The notes beneath the pieces are model-generated. The model was not told where the DNA came from. It saw only the letters and a list, made by a program, of their open reading frames with translations, and did no database searches. From Opisthorchis felineus (Eukaryota; Platyhelminthes; Trematoda; Opisthorchiida; Opisthorchiidae), in NCBI GenBank assembly GCA_004794785.1, contig SJOL01000803.1, positions 2,551 through 66,550 on the forward strand: DNA of 64,000 nt. Direction: 5' to 3'. Numbering within the stretch: the stretch's first letter is position 1; each line of letters opens with the position of its first letter. This document shows positions 34,201-46,300 of this stretch, in pieces. Position numbers and translations under genes: made by a program.

Positions 34201-36939
34201 AATCCTGAAGGACAAGGTTCTCAGCCGACCCCGGTGGTGTGCACGCTGTCCTTTCCTAGCCAGATTGCCTGGCTAAAGTTTGCCCTGAGTTTGCGCCTGG
34301 CCTATGTGTTAAATCGTTTGAAAAGGACGCTGGTGGCACCTAATCTCTATATAATGCTCAGATTTGTTTACTTTAATACTGTCCAAAGGTGTAGGCGCCT
34401 TATTCCTGATCGTCTCCCTTAATGAGACAGGGTTTCTTCTACTTTCTTTTCACATTTCACTAAAGCTTTCTTCTCTCATGGCGGTATGGCAGTTAGGCGA
34501 GTGTATTACTGGCGTACCGCTGCCAGTAATGATAATGATCTACTGGAAAGATGAGTTTGTGCGGACTACCAGGTCCAGCGGCGCGTCTTTGATCAGAGAT
34601 GTCGGGACATTGCTGAACAACGACACAGCTACTTTGCTACACACTCATTACCACGCCTTTCGCGAAATAAACGTCCTGAGCTGCGTGACCACTCATGAAT
34701 GGTTGAAGGCTGAAATTTGGATTGTCCGGGATTTGGTCAAAAAAGTGCGCGATAGTCGTATTTTGGTTACTACGAATAGACGTCTTAGTAACTGCTAACC
34801 AAACGACTGTTCTTATTATCTATCCAGGGTCATTTATAGTAGTTAGTATCCCGCAGACACATTACTTGTCGTGAGCACATCGTACTGAGTCCTAATTCGA
34901 ACGTATTACGCATCCAATGCAGCAGTTTACCAGCTACCAGCGTACTAAATTATATTGGCTTGCGTATCAATGTGACCGGGATCTTGATCACTGTTCACAA
35001 AATTAGTTGTGGAAGAACATATTACTCTTCGTTTGCATCATCATCGGTACTTCGAGTCTAAATTTTTATGGTGCACTTCGAATTCCCCACTTATCCTAAC
35101 TAGTGTTCAGAATCCACACAACGAACCTCGGTCAACTTAGAAAAAGACATTGCATGGTATCCACAAACAAGTAGTAGGCACCTGAACCTCGTTCATAAGG
35201 CAAGTGGCATCTAGCTTGATGCCCTTCTGTGAAGCCATTTATCATTTTGACCTTGTCTGAGTGTCGCACGCAGGACGAGTTTTCGGGCCCAATGGCAATT
35301 CTCTGAGGACAGCAAATGACAAATCATCGCTGTTTTTGAGGATGGAAGCTTGACTATGCCGCCTGACGAAACACCTGGTTATTGATCATATCATCGCAAA
35401 CTTATTGGAAGCAACCTAAGGTGGCTATCGTCGTAGGAAGTAGATACCGAAAGCCCTGAAAGAATCCAAAACCTTCTTCCAGTAAAAGCTGTTTGAGAAC
35501 CGTATATCGCAAACCTAACATAGATTTTTTTGGTAGTGCTCCATGCCACTGTTTAACAGCCATCATGAGCAAACATGGTATAGAAGAAAGGAACCGATCG
35601 GAAGCGGAAACTCTGTGAGGAACCTTCTACTCTGCGGCTGAACTATTGTGGACATTGCCCGCAGTTAATTCAAGGTAGTTAGAATAAGAATCTGATGCGC
35701 TTTACATACAGCTTTGCAAATTTCATCGAGACTTTCAGAAATTTCTTGAGATTATATTCATCCCCGATTAAGAATGTCTTCTGGACAGGGGACAACTTCA
35801 AGAAAAGACCACTTTCCATTAAGAGGCTATTTTTTGGAAGGCTACTTTATTCAGATGGACTTGATGTCTTGTGGTCTAACCAATAATAGTTCAACTCCTC
35901 CACACGAGTCCAAACAAATCTTTAGGAGCTGAATCATGACAGAAGTAGTCAAATAGTCCATTTTTTGAACCAGACTATGAAAAATACTGGCTTCGCTCGT
36001 TCTATTAGGTTTAGTGTGATTAAATCCAATCACGTCGTTTACTTGACGTCCAGTGACTGTGACTATATTTTCAAGTAATTTAGAAAAGATTCATGATCAT
36101 GTCTGGTCTCAGTATCCAAAAATTAACCCGTACACCGAAAACTGGGGAAATAGTTGGCTTTGGGGTCGGTGATATAACAAAACCGACGTGACTAGTTCTC
36201 AGAAACGATTTTGGGAAATGCGCTAAACGTCAACTATTCCGTGTTGTCGAGTGTTCGCATCTGTTCGCCCTTAAACCTCTTCGACTTCATTCATGAACTG
36301 TAACCCAATACTCGATTAAAGACTTAACCTGAATTCCAGCTATGAGCTCCACTGGTATCACTCAGCTACCAAGATCTTGCAAATACTGAGAGGTACTTGA
36401 TATTTATGGCTGCTGTTCCAGCTCGAAGATTCGTTCGTTCTTGTTAAGTATTTATTTCAGCACAATTAGCTTGACATAATAGAAACTGGAGCCCCGGTTA
36501 AAAATTGGTGTGACTGGCCGTCAAGTGGATGTCGAACAACCAACATCACATCAAAGATTCAAAGGTATCAATGTAACCAAAAATGGACTTACAAGTTTTC
36601 ACGACCTTTAATTAGTTACTCTAAGTTCGCCTGGCTTGTAAGGTGACCTAACTTGCTTACGAGAACAGACTGGCGACTTGAGAATTTCAAGCGTCAAGTC
36701 AACAGGGAGCGGATGGTGACAATCAAACCGGCAGATTTTGCGCGCATTCAGAAAGACAGTGAATGGTTTCCACTCGAGTTTTGCATCCATGCTTATCGAG
36801 GACGGTTTGCCCTCGTATCAATTTCCATATCACGTGGCATCGTTCGAATTTTTTTAGTTAGGAATATCGTTCATTGACTTCCTGTCACTGGCAGTAGATT
36901 GTCGAGCCCCGTAATACCTAGCTACTTCACGCCAAAACT
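34201..36939. other. No gene recognised
   Basis: The longest frame (34364-34798, +) has no recognisable domain and begins near a short SINE-like GCGGTATGGCAGTTAGGC. No paired splice signals of quality were seen. Confidence 0.35.
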
Positions 36940-37320
36940 CCTACCTGTCCATCATTAGAGCCTATTGGCGATGCATCTACTCAATGCCGTGGTTCAAACT
37001 CTGATATTAAAGGTAACTGGATTTTTGTTCTCATTTAGGCTAATTCATATTCAAAACTGCTCAGACTTCCCGGTCCACACGCGTCGATTTTTTCCCACAT
37101 AATGTGCCTATGCGGTTGTGGTCACAGACTGGCTCCATTCATGATTCAGTTTCCGGCCAGAGGACGCCAGTAGACGATCTATCCAGGGTACGGGACAAAA
37201 CACACTTAGTGTGTTTGTGTGTGTGAGAATAATTGCTCCAGGGTAGGAGGATGACTCTTCAAACGCGAATGATGTGAGCACGAATTCTACAAATCCCGCA
37301 ACCACCTACAACAGAATACA
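36940..37320 (+). repeat. Repeat family R2, copy 3, with GT-rich stretch
   Basis: The tRNA-like head is degraded (GTGGTTCAAACTCTG near 36990). The second half, TTGCTCCAGGGTAGGAGGAT to CCCGCAACCACCTACAAC, aligns with 26090-26175. A short GTGTGTTTGTGTGTGTGAG run lies at 37208-37226. Confidence 0.5.
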
Positions 37321-40098
37321 ATATTCGATAAGATACGATCCCTTTTAAGGGAACAGCCATGAGAACAAGGAGAAGTTAGGCTACGCGTCCCGTTAACTTC
37401 CACATTTTCTCTTCGAACTTTGATCTTCAAGGTCAGCTGTGACAGCAGTTGACTATACAATTTCCTCATCTGATTCACCGTCGCCCCAGTTTTCCACCAT
37501 TGTCCCATTTAGTTTCTCCAAGGCGCTGAGTCAGCCGATTTTAATTCGTCACACCTACCTGAGCACCAAGGTCGACATTGATTGGAGTGGTACAAAACTG
37601 CAGCGAGAACGTGTTCACCCGCAGTGATGACTGGAGGAGTCCAATTGACCAAATCCATCTCTTGAATGTTTGCACACAAGTGTCACCATACATAAAGATA
37701 GATAACATTTGGTTCGTGAAATGCTGGGAGCGCTGCAGCCGAAAATATTGCGTGCTCGACGACGATGAGGCAACATTCAATTGGTTATGCCATGTAATCC
37801 TCCCGGCACGTGTTCAAGCTCATTTTGGAATGATACTTGCATTCTCAGAGACCCCAGGGGTGACTTTTGTTAGGATAAACAGACAGAGAACCCTAAGTGG
37901 TGTAGCAACCTTTTTTCGTCTGCATGTGATCCGTATCCAACGAGTTTTGCCCCCATTGTATAGCCTGCTTGTTTCGCTATAACCAACCCCATTAGCTGAT
38001 CGGCCGGGTACTCGTTGAGGAAACTATTACAACCGCCAACATACACGTTTCAGACCAGCTTCCTATACAAGGAAATGAACAAAAATCGCTCACCACTGGT
38101 ACTCACGCGAAGCTGGGCTGAACGTTTCCTGATCGTTTAAGTTAATGTACTGAGGACCTTTTCCGACCTTGTTACCCCAGACAACTTGGGTTTGAAACTA
38201 CGGGGGACGGTGCACCCTTATATGTTTCGAGCATAAGCATCAACTCAAGTTATTATATGATTTCGTGTGATGCCACTTGCTTGAACTTTTACACTCGAGG
38301 TTACATCGTTGCAAGAAATCTAACAGATACGATTCCAAGTAAAATGCATCCACCTGCACGAAACACATTTTAACTGAACCTCCGCGCTGAGCTCGGAAAT
38401 CCAGAATAGAGTCGGTGAGTCAAACATCTGTCATCGTTAACGTTGCTTTTCCAAGGTATTGTGCCGTTGGACCATCTTTCTTGAGCACATCAGCAAAAGC
38501 TGTCACAAGATCAACTTGAGAACCTACTCCTACAGGCGGTCTTTACAAAACCTTTCGATAGCGAGGAAGGCACATGTTCAGACACGCGTTTCGACACCAG
38601 TCCCACCATCTGGTAGATGCAGCGGGTCCGAGAAGAGCAAGCAAACCAGTAGACAGATATGAAAGTGGCCTACCGAGTGTTTGTAAACAATACCAGCACA
38701 GGCACGCTCCCCTTACCTCATCTAAACACCGTACTTTGAGGTCGCCTCTAAAAATGTATTTCATGGAAAATCGTAGGTTCAGTGTGAGGGAAGGTGCGGT
38801 TCATCATAAAACATTATGGCAGTGAATAACACGATTTTTAGAATTCCTTATGGTCCTGATCCGTAGGCATACTGCCAGCGCCTAACTGACTATTTCAACC
38901 TTTGTTTCGCTCTGGGTCGTCCTGTTGAAACTATGGGCATCAGCGCAGAGGTTCTCTTCTCCATTTTCTGAGCGCCTACGCCTGCAAAACAGGTGTGAAT
39001 AGACCAGAGGGTTTATGAGAATAATCTAACAGGAAGTCAAACACCTCACTGAGATTTATTGATGCCAATCTTAGCAACTAGACCTGGCTGTGTCGCGGAC
39101 GATCAGAGTTGTTTTTCCGGTACCGAACTTGATAAGCACATGCACGGTTTCGTAGAACTGTCACACGCACCCACTCGTTACCACCACCACTGGATATACT
39201 GTCACAGAGAGCACTAGTAGAGATTAGGAAAAGCTTGTGGTCCCTATCATCTATCGCTCTTGTTGCCCAGTGTGTGGGTATCCTCACGAGTACACTGTGC
39301 TCCTGACTGTTGGCGAGTGGCTCGGATAACACCGCCATCGAATTGTAGTGCTTAAGCACCTCGATATCTTGACTGTCGTTTCACCTTAAGCATTCTTTGT
39401 GCAGTATACTCCGTTAAAGAATATTGTAAACGAGAGTCAGGCGAAATTTTCCACTCAAGAACAGTGAGTGTTTATCGCAACATACGTATAACTTGGTGTT
39501 CAAGTACGAAATAAGGTTAATAGACATTCGGGAACTATGCCTATCTGATGAACCCCAAGGAAAGCGAAACCGGTGGCTGGCTCTCGAGTTTTCATGCACC
39601 TTTAATGAAAAGGACAACGAAGTTCGGACCGACCTCTTGTGCTCCCGTTCTTTGAAGGCCGTTTGGAAGAGTACCCTCGAGTCGAGTGCAGGGTACTCCG
39701 TTAGACCAAGACTCACACCAACCTGCGTTTGGCTGCTGCCTACCTAGCTCACCCACTTAACTGAAAACAGAAGCCAGGGCCCACCCCTGGCTTCATCCTG
39801 TGCGGATACGGTGACGATATCGTAGCTGACCGGGGCTATCGAGTATCTGGAACACATCTGCTGTTATAAGCCCTACTGAATGAAGGTATTCGCTGATCAA
39901 TAAAGTAAACCAGAAAAAGATGGGGGACTACATGTAAAACCACCTAGTTTTTGTGGGTACTGCCCGTCCCCTTTCGTATTCAAATAAGTAAAACACAGTA
40001 AGCAAGGCAGAGAAAACACTTCATAGTCTGGAAAAAAGATTTAACAAATGCATATGGCGTGAATGTGTTCCTCGCAATTCAATCCAAACTACTGAGAT
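37321..40098. other. Region downstream of Staufen stop, no gene recognised
   Basis: It should contain the Staufen 3' untranslated region on the - strand. No canonical AATAAA lies in the first few hundred bases after the stop; the nearest seen on that strand is near 39053. The 405-base + frame at 37578-37982 has no domain I recognise. Confidence 0.35.
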
Positions 40099-40302
40099 CT
40101 ATTGTTGAACCTCTTGAGCCATTTGACGAAAGGCAGACAATGCAGCTTTATGACGAGCGTCCTCCAGGGTACGGCCTGAAGCTCGAACGACAATCACGTG
40201 AGTGGGGTCGGCGATGACACCGTGGGGATCAACTGTGACCGGTGGCAAACTACCACCAATCGACAAAACTGTGTTGTACTGATAAGCCTCCGGTGACCGA
40301 TC
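40099..40302 (-). CDS. stau: Staufen last exon: second half of dsRBD5 and stop
   Basis: The acceptor TGCTGCTTTACAG|GAT is in phase 0. It encodes 67 residues starting [20 protein letters not shown], with the helix [20 protein letters not shown], and ends EVQQ then TAG. It aligns with the [YF]xxxVxxxxxxPP...G[RK]xxExxxxxAAxxAL pattern of Staufen dsRBD5, with an insertion before the last helix ([16 protein letters not shown]). Upstream in-frame sequence (to 40470) is intron and contains a hydrophobic chance frame. Confidence 0.85.
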   Translation of the reverse strand, partial: DRSPEAYQYNTVLSIGGSLPPVTVDPHGVIADPTHVIVVRASGRTLEDARHKAALSAFRQMAQEVQQ

Positions 40303-43300
40303 CTGTAAAGCAGCAGGGATTGAAATTAAGGCTAAGAAGACCAAGACAGAATGTATGACGGTGAAAAAATAACAAAACGCAAAACTCCGCCAAGTGAAAA
40401 ATGGCTTTCGGATACGTAGCTGAGGCAAGCCCTCATATAGGTCGAAAACAGGCGCAGTTGAAAAAAGCAACCCGATGCGAGATGGTCGACGTATCCAGCG
40501 CCCTTCAATAAAAAATAAACAAACTGTACTGGGAAATAAAAGGGTTGGTGGAATCTACTTCGGCGTTTATTATACAAAGCGAAGTTAACTCATCCTGAAA
40601 TGGAGCGAGATATTACAAAGTCACATAGACATTCAACTGGAGTCTGGAATCAGTAACTGGCACGTCACGTGAACCGAGGCTGCGCGGCTGTAGGATGTGG
40701 GGGATGTCATCATAACCATCCTCATCGACAGTACATCAGTGATGCTTCGCTGCCGTACAACAATGGTTTATTCAAAAGCTTCATTGTGAAAAAAAAGAAT
40801 AAAGTTGGACAGAGAAGGGACTTAGTGCTACCTTGCTACAATCACTGAGGGTGCCTACACCTCCAAACACTCATCCAGGCAATCTGGATAGAAACTGACA
40901 ACAAGAACGCCACTGACATCGATTAGCAGCCATATCTTGAAGTGTCTCCAACCAGGCGCAGTGGGGATCACGCAGTAGCCCCTAGATTGCGAGCAGCACG
41001 GACAGCACTCACAGTTCTCGTAATCCCATTCATACCCGTGTACCAGGTCAAGGGTTGGACACCTCTCTGCTTTCGCCACCCTGAATCGCTCACGGAAAAC
41101 AGCACCCTCTTTGGCAAATGATGGTTCCGCATGCACAGTATATGGCCTGACCAACGCAGCTTCTAGTGCTGGACAATCTTCGATGGAAGTCCCCGTTGCA
41201 TAACCGAAGAATCGCTTTCTAACGGCCTCACTACGGATTTGCCAACAACAACCCACATGAACCATGACTCTGACACAACCGTTGTCAAAGACCTGAGGAC
41301 GACATAGTTCCGCTGCTCGAACGGGCCATGTTTCACAGCCATACAACAAAACAGCCGTACTGTAGCCTGGTACACACGACCCTTGAGATTCAGGGATATA
41401 CCGCTTTGACGCCACATGTGTTTCAAGTTAGCAAACACAACCCGAACCTTATAGATTTGTGCGCCTTCTCCTCTTCGAAAATGAGAACGATGTCACCTGC
41501 ATATTCCAGATCGACAAGGTTTTCGTCAGAGGCTGTTTGAACACCCGGGTTCTGGAGTCCTTCCAACATTCGTACCATTATTTCATCGATCACTAAATTA
41601 CATGAGAATGGAGAGGTGGGCATCCCTGATGGACACCACTTTGCGTACGGAAGCTTTTGGAGAGCTCTCATTATACTCTCACACGTCCGGAAGTCCGAGA
41701 ATACAAAGAACTTATTATGTTCACAAACTTCAGGGGTATTTTTTGATGGGCAAGCGTGACAAGGAGAACAGACCGGTCAACCGAGTCGAATGCAACTTGC
41801 AAATCCAGGAATACCAAAATTGTGGGTTGTTTGTACGTAGGGTGTTGTTCCAGCACCTGACGCGTGTGAAGATTTGGTCAACGCAACCCCTACCAGGCCG
41901 GAACCCCACTTGCTGCTCACGAGTCAATGTTTCACGAGCCACCATAAGGCGATGAAGCCTAGGTGACGCCAGCAGTCTCGTTACAACTGGGGTTAAGCTG
42001 ATCACCATGTGATTCCCACACTTACTACGAGCCCCTGTTTTGAAAATGGGCACTATCACCCACTCCCCCCAGTTGTCTGGGACAGTCTTCTTTTACCAAA
42101 TGCAAGCAAACAGATCAGACAAGCGCTGACTAAGGATTTCACTCCCGTCTTTGAACAATGCGGGACCGGACCAGAGGCTCAGTGGCGCTTGAGAGAACAT
42201 TTGCAATCATAAATCTCCGAGGCAAAACGGGGTTCCACGTTCACCGTCCAGGGTCCTACGTAAACTGTGGGCAGCTGGTGGCCACGATAACTGTTGTTCG
42301 AAGTATTTGGCCCACCGGTCGAGGCGCTCTTCTTTATTCGAGATGGTCACTGCATTCCGATCCTTGATGGTTTCGCTCATAGGAGGTTTCCGGGGACCGG
42401 TTGCGCGGAACAACTGAAATAATCTTAGGACATTCTGGCTGGGCTTTCTGTGTCCACCAGACTTCACGGTCGGTGCGCACGCTCACTTTCACTTGACGTC
42501 TGATAATTCGTCGCGTCAAGTTATGTTCGGGACCGGAGGGGATATTTCTCCGAGATTTAAGCAGTGTCACTGTTCGGTTTGTTATCCAGTGCTTGAGTGA
42601 GCCTGGTAGCAACATACCACAAGCAAAACTCCCAGTGCCAGGCGATTTTTCCGCACCTCAAAAGGCCCTGGGAAACGAAGCGAGAAGCGACTCCGGACAA
42701 GTGCGTGGTCGGAATCCACAAATTTATTCCAAAATGACCGGCAGTCACTTATTGGTCCGCGCCATCGGTAACTGATGGTAATGTGATCGATTTGAGTTCG
42801 TGGCCGGCACGTCGTTGGAGGACGCCATGTGGCCAGACGAATTTGGCTATTTCGGAAGTTAGTACTGCATAAAACAGCCTGCGGTCAGCACACAGCTCAA
42901 GCAATCGTTCCCCATTGTCCGTACGTACCGAGTCCAATCCATGTCAACCACCCAATTGAGCCTCAGATGCGCTAAGCCTGCACACTTGTGCATTCAGATC
43001 TCCGGCGACTACAACGATATCTGAGCTTCTAGCTCGCCGCAACAGGGCATTCAGGGCGTCATAAAACTTGTTTTTGATGGTGTCAGAGCTACAGTCAGTT
43101 GGATCGTAAGCAGACTTGACAAACAGACATCCATCAACTTCCCACTTGTGAGACCCCTTCACAGCCGTTGTCAGATGAACCGCACAGGGGCGACTATCAA
43201 CGGGTATCCAGTCAAACGAGGATCCTTCCGCCCGGTGACTTAGGACAATATCAACCCCCTGCACATCTTGCCGCAGCAGCCTCTGGATCGCCAGAGGATC

Positions 43301-46300
43301 GCCAGCAGCCGGAAACGAGTGGAGAGTGATGGGGCGGTTAGCACAACCACTGTGTTTGCATCTTGAATTCTTGTTTCTGATATACAGCACACATCAATGC
43401 CGAGCGAGTGCAGTGTGAGAGCAAGAGCAGCTTGTTGGCCTGCTTGCTTCAGAGTGCGGAGATTGAAGACGGCCAGATAGACTGGGTGTCGAGGCTTGAA
43501 GATTGATTTCGAAATGCCTGAGGATGTCGGCGCCGGATCACGCGCAGATATTGCTTGCAAAACCGATGCAGGACGAACGGAGTCATCAGTCCTAAGTGCT
43601 GGGCCTACAAGGAGAGAGTTATTAATGGGGTGGGGAGAGGGGGAAGAAGTATGTGAAAGAGAAAGAAGACAGGCGTCAGCAGTAGCCTGTTTTCGCTTAC
43701 CCGCCCTGATGTATGGAGCAAGCAAGGCGACCCGGTTAATGGTACCATGCGACGGCCGATGTGGCATGTGCGTATTGTTAGTTGTAAGTGTCATGGTTGT
43801 ACGTGGGCTGGGATACTGTCAGGGCGCCCACACCTACACAAGAGGACTTAGGGTCCTCAACCAAAGCCTTTGACTCAAAAGCCTAACCACAAGGCAGCGG
43901 TGTTTGGCGGGAAATTCAATTGCATTACCATCTTTACGGAACAAGTCGTCACATGTTCCAACCCGCAACCTGGAGGACCAGGAGAGTGCTCTTCAGACCC
44001 CAAAACATTGACCAATCTGGTATGAGAGACTCTGTGAGTGTGGCGCAGACACCCACCAGTATAGCTCAATGAATTGCGAGATACACAAACCGTCACACCA
44101 CAGTAAGGCCCAGTCTATCGGTGACCGTCGAGATGTCAGCATAACTTTGACAAAAGTAGTGGTAGTGTTTAAAATGAATCCCTAAGGCTGCAGGTCAAAA
44201 TGTTGCTCGAGACCCGTAATTCCCAAGAGCAGTTCAAAGCTAGTCAACACTGGATCCATCACCAAGGGATTGGTCCTTACTGCGGTGTGACGGTTTGTCC
44301 GCCTCCACAACTCACTGAGCTCTACTGGGAAGTGTAAGTGTGATACTCACAGAAACACTCATACCAGGTCAGTCAGTGAATAGGGGTCTGACTACCTCAG
44401 TGTCCTGGTCCTCCTAGTTGTGGTTGGCATGTGTGATGACTTGGCCTGAAAAAATGCAGGCTGTTCTGACGGTCTTACGCCAAACACCGCTGCCTTGCAG
44501 TTGGGTTTTTGAGTAAAGGTCTTCGGATGAGGACCCAGAGCGCCTTCGTTTCTAGGTCGGGGTGCTCTGGCAGTGTTCCAGCCTAAGTAAAACCATGGAT
44601 TGCACACCTATATGGCAGTGAAACACCAGTGTTCTCATCTGGTGTTGCTGTTAATGACGACGATATCAACATAGATTGATTGACTGTGGTTACAAAGTGA
44701 TACTCGGAACTGAAACCTGAAAACCTCCACACTATTCACGCAGCCCTATCAGCCTGTTTATGCCTTGCTTGAAGTCATCGGTAGATCATAACCCACAAAA
44801 TTTGGACTGGGCTCGATTCCGGACCAACAGTGTAGCTATGTTTGACATGTAGTAAACACCGTGGTGGCTTACAGTGTCCGGTCACAACAATCGGAATGTC
44901 CCGTAATGACAGGCAGAGGGATGAAAGACCAAGTCCTGGAATAGGGACCAGGAGCTGTGGATTACATACGAAAACAGTTTTGATGGGGGGGGGGAGTGAC
45001 AGCCGAAATATTAATCCAGCTTTCCTAAACCCAAAGCAACCAAGTCTTCACGTTTGGAGGAACCTTGCAGTCAGGAGTTCTAGTTTTATTCTATGCACCA
45101 ATTCAGACTTGTCAAAAATAGCAAGCGCAACCAAAAAGTCATCAAGGTAAGGACTCTTCCAAATAAAAAGGGATCCCATTGGTGTATAAGTCGAAGACAC
45201 CTACCGAGCCGTTCACACTGGATGGTGGTGCTTGATCCACAAACTGGCAAGGAACTCGGAAGCGTTGACAAAGTGATAGAAGCAGACGCGCGGCTGTGGG
45301 CAAACTGGAAGACTTCAGTGAACTAGCAGTGGTTGACTTTGTGGCCAAAAACATCTCCTCCAAGTAGAATACAGCCAGCTGGGCTAGTAGACGAAGATTG
45401 GAGCGCGAAGGAATTGGAGCTACTGTGTCTGCCGACTGCATTGCGGTTAATTCGGTGATACATATGGGGTCGGACGAGGAGTTGGAAATCGCCACAGCGG
45501 AGGTGTCACGGTTGACCAGATCTGAGCAGCTTCGTGTTCGTCGCAGAGGCCAACATCGGCCAATAGTTTGGGCTTCCTCGGATTCTAGATGGGAAGAGAA
45601 AAAACATCAGGTGGAAAAGGTTCTTTCATTTGTCGCGCATTTTTGATGGAGGCTCCAAGGCATACGCCCCCTGGAGTGAGTCAAGTTAATTCAGGAACCG
45701 CCGGCAAGTCAGAGCTAGAATGTAATAACAAACCTTCCACCCAAGAACTCGCGTCACCTTGAGCACCACATTATAGAAGCGAAATTTAACAACAGTATGC
45801 GCGTCTCAATTGGATTAAACCCATAACGGGCGTAAATTGGGGCTCAACTGATCAGTGTAACCGTACGACGGTTCCGTCAAGAATTTTAAGCCACTTTAGG
45901 ACAAAGTAGGGGGCGAGATGGCTCGGTGGTTAGATCGCGAATTAACTGACCGGAAGGTCCGTGGTTCGAACCCGACCTCTGCCTCTCGACTTCCCCTGTA
46001 TAAGCTTGGGCAACCTGGCAGTATCCCAGACCTCGTGCTTCCTTCGGGTGGCATGGCAGCTAGGCACCGAAAGGGTGTTACAGCTGAACGATTATTATTA
46101 TTATTAGGACAAAGTAGTCCATCTCTTTGTTTAATGCACCTCCGACAGCGGAGACGGCTCGCGCTTGGGAGCACGTTTTATTACAGCGACAGTAGTTCTA
46201 CTGGAAATCCTATCTCCGGATGGGGCATACTTCTGAAGACACCAAATGAATTCAATTTTGGTCAAAAAACAATTTAGTCCTTCCAACCAAAAGTGGGAAA

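Noticed and set aside
37578..37982. 134-codon + frame as a gene
   Set aside because: No known motif. The length is compatible with chance or an unrecognised decayed repeat.
40303..40470. Hydrophobic N-terminal extension of the last Staufen exon as a membrane segment
   Set aside because: A good acceptor at 40303-40304 joins the dsRBD5 halves exactly; the upstream hydrophobic frame is intron sequence.
43496..43873. Frames antisense to LINE-A (43496-43873 +, 27740-28081 -, 59911-60240 -)
   Set aside because: They are shadows on the opposite strand of the LINE-A 5' coding region and recur only because the element repeats.
45918..46277. A 119-codon + frame beginning [20 protein letters not shown], and similar frames at 12475, 46321 and 53371
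   Set aside because: These frames are conceptual translations of the tRNA-derived SINE (A/B-box region and body) in different orientations, not proteins.
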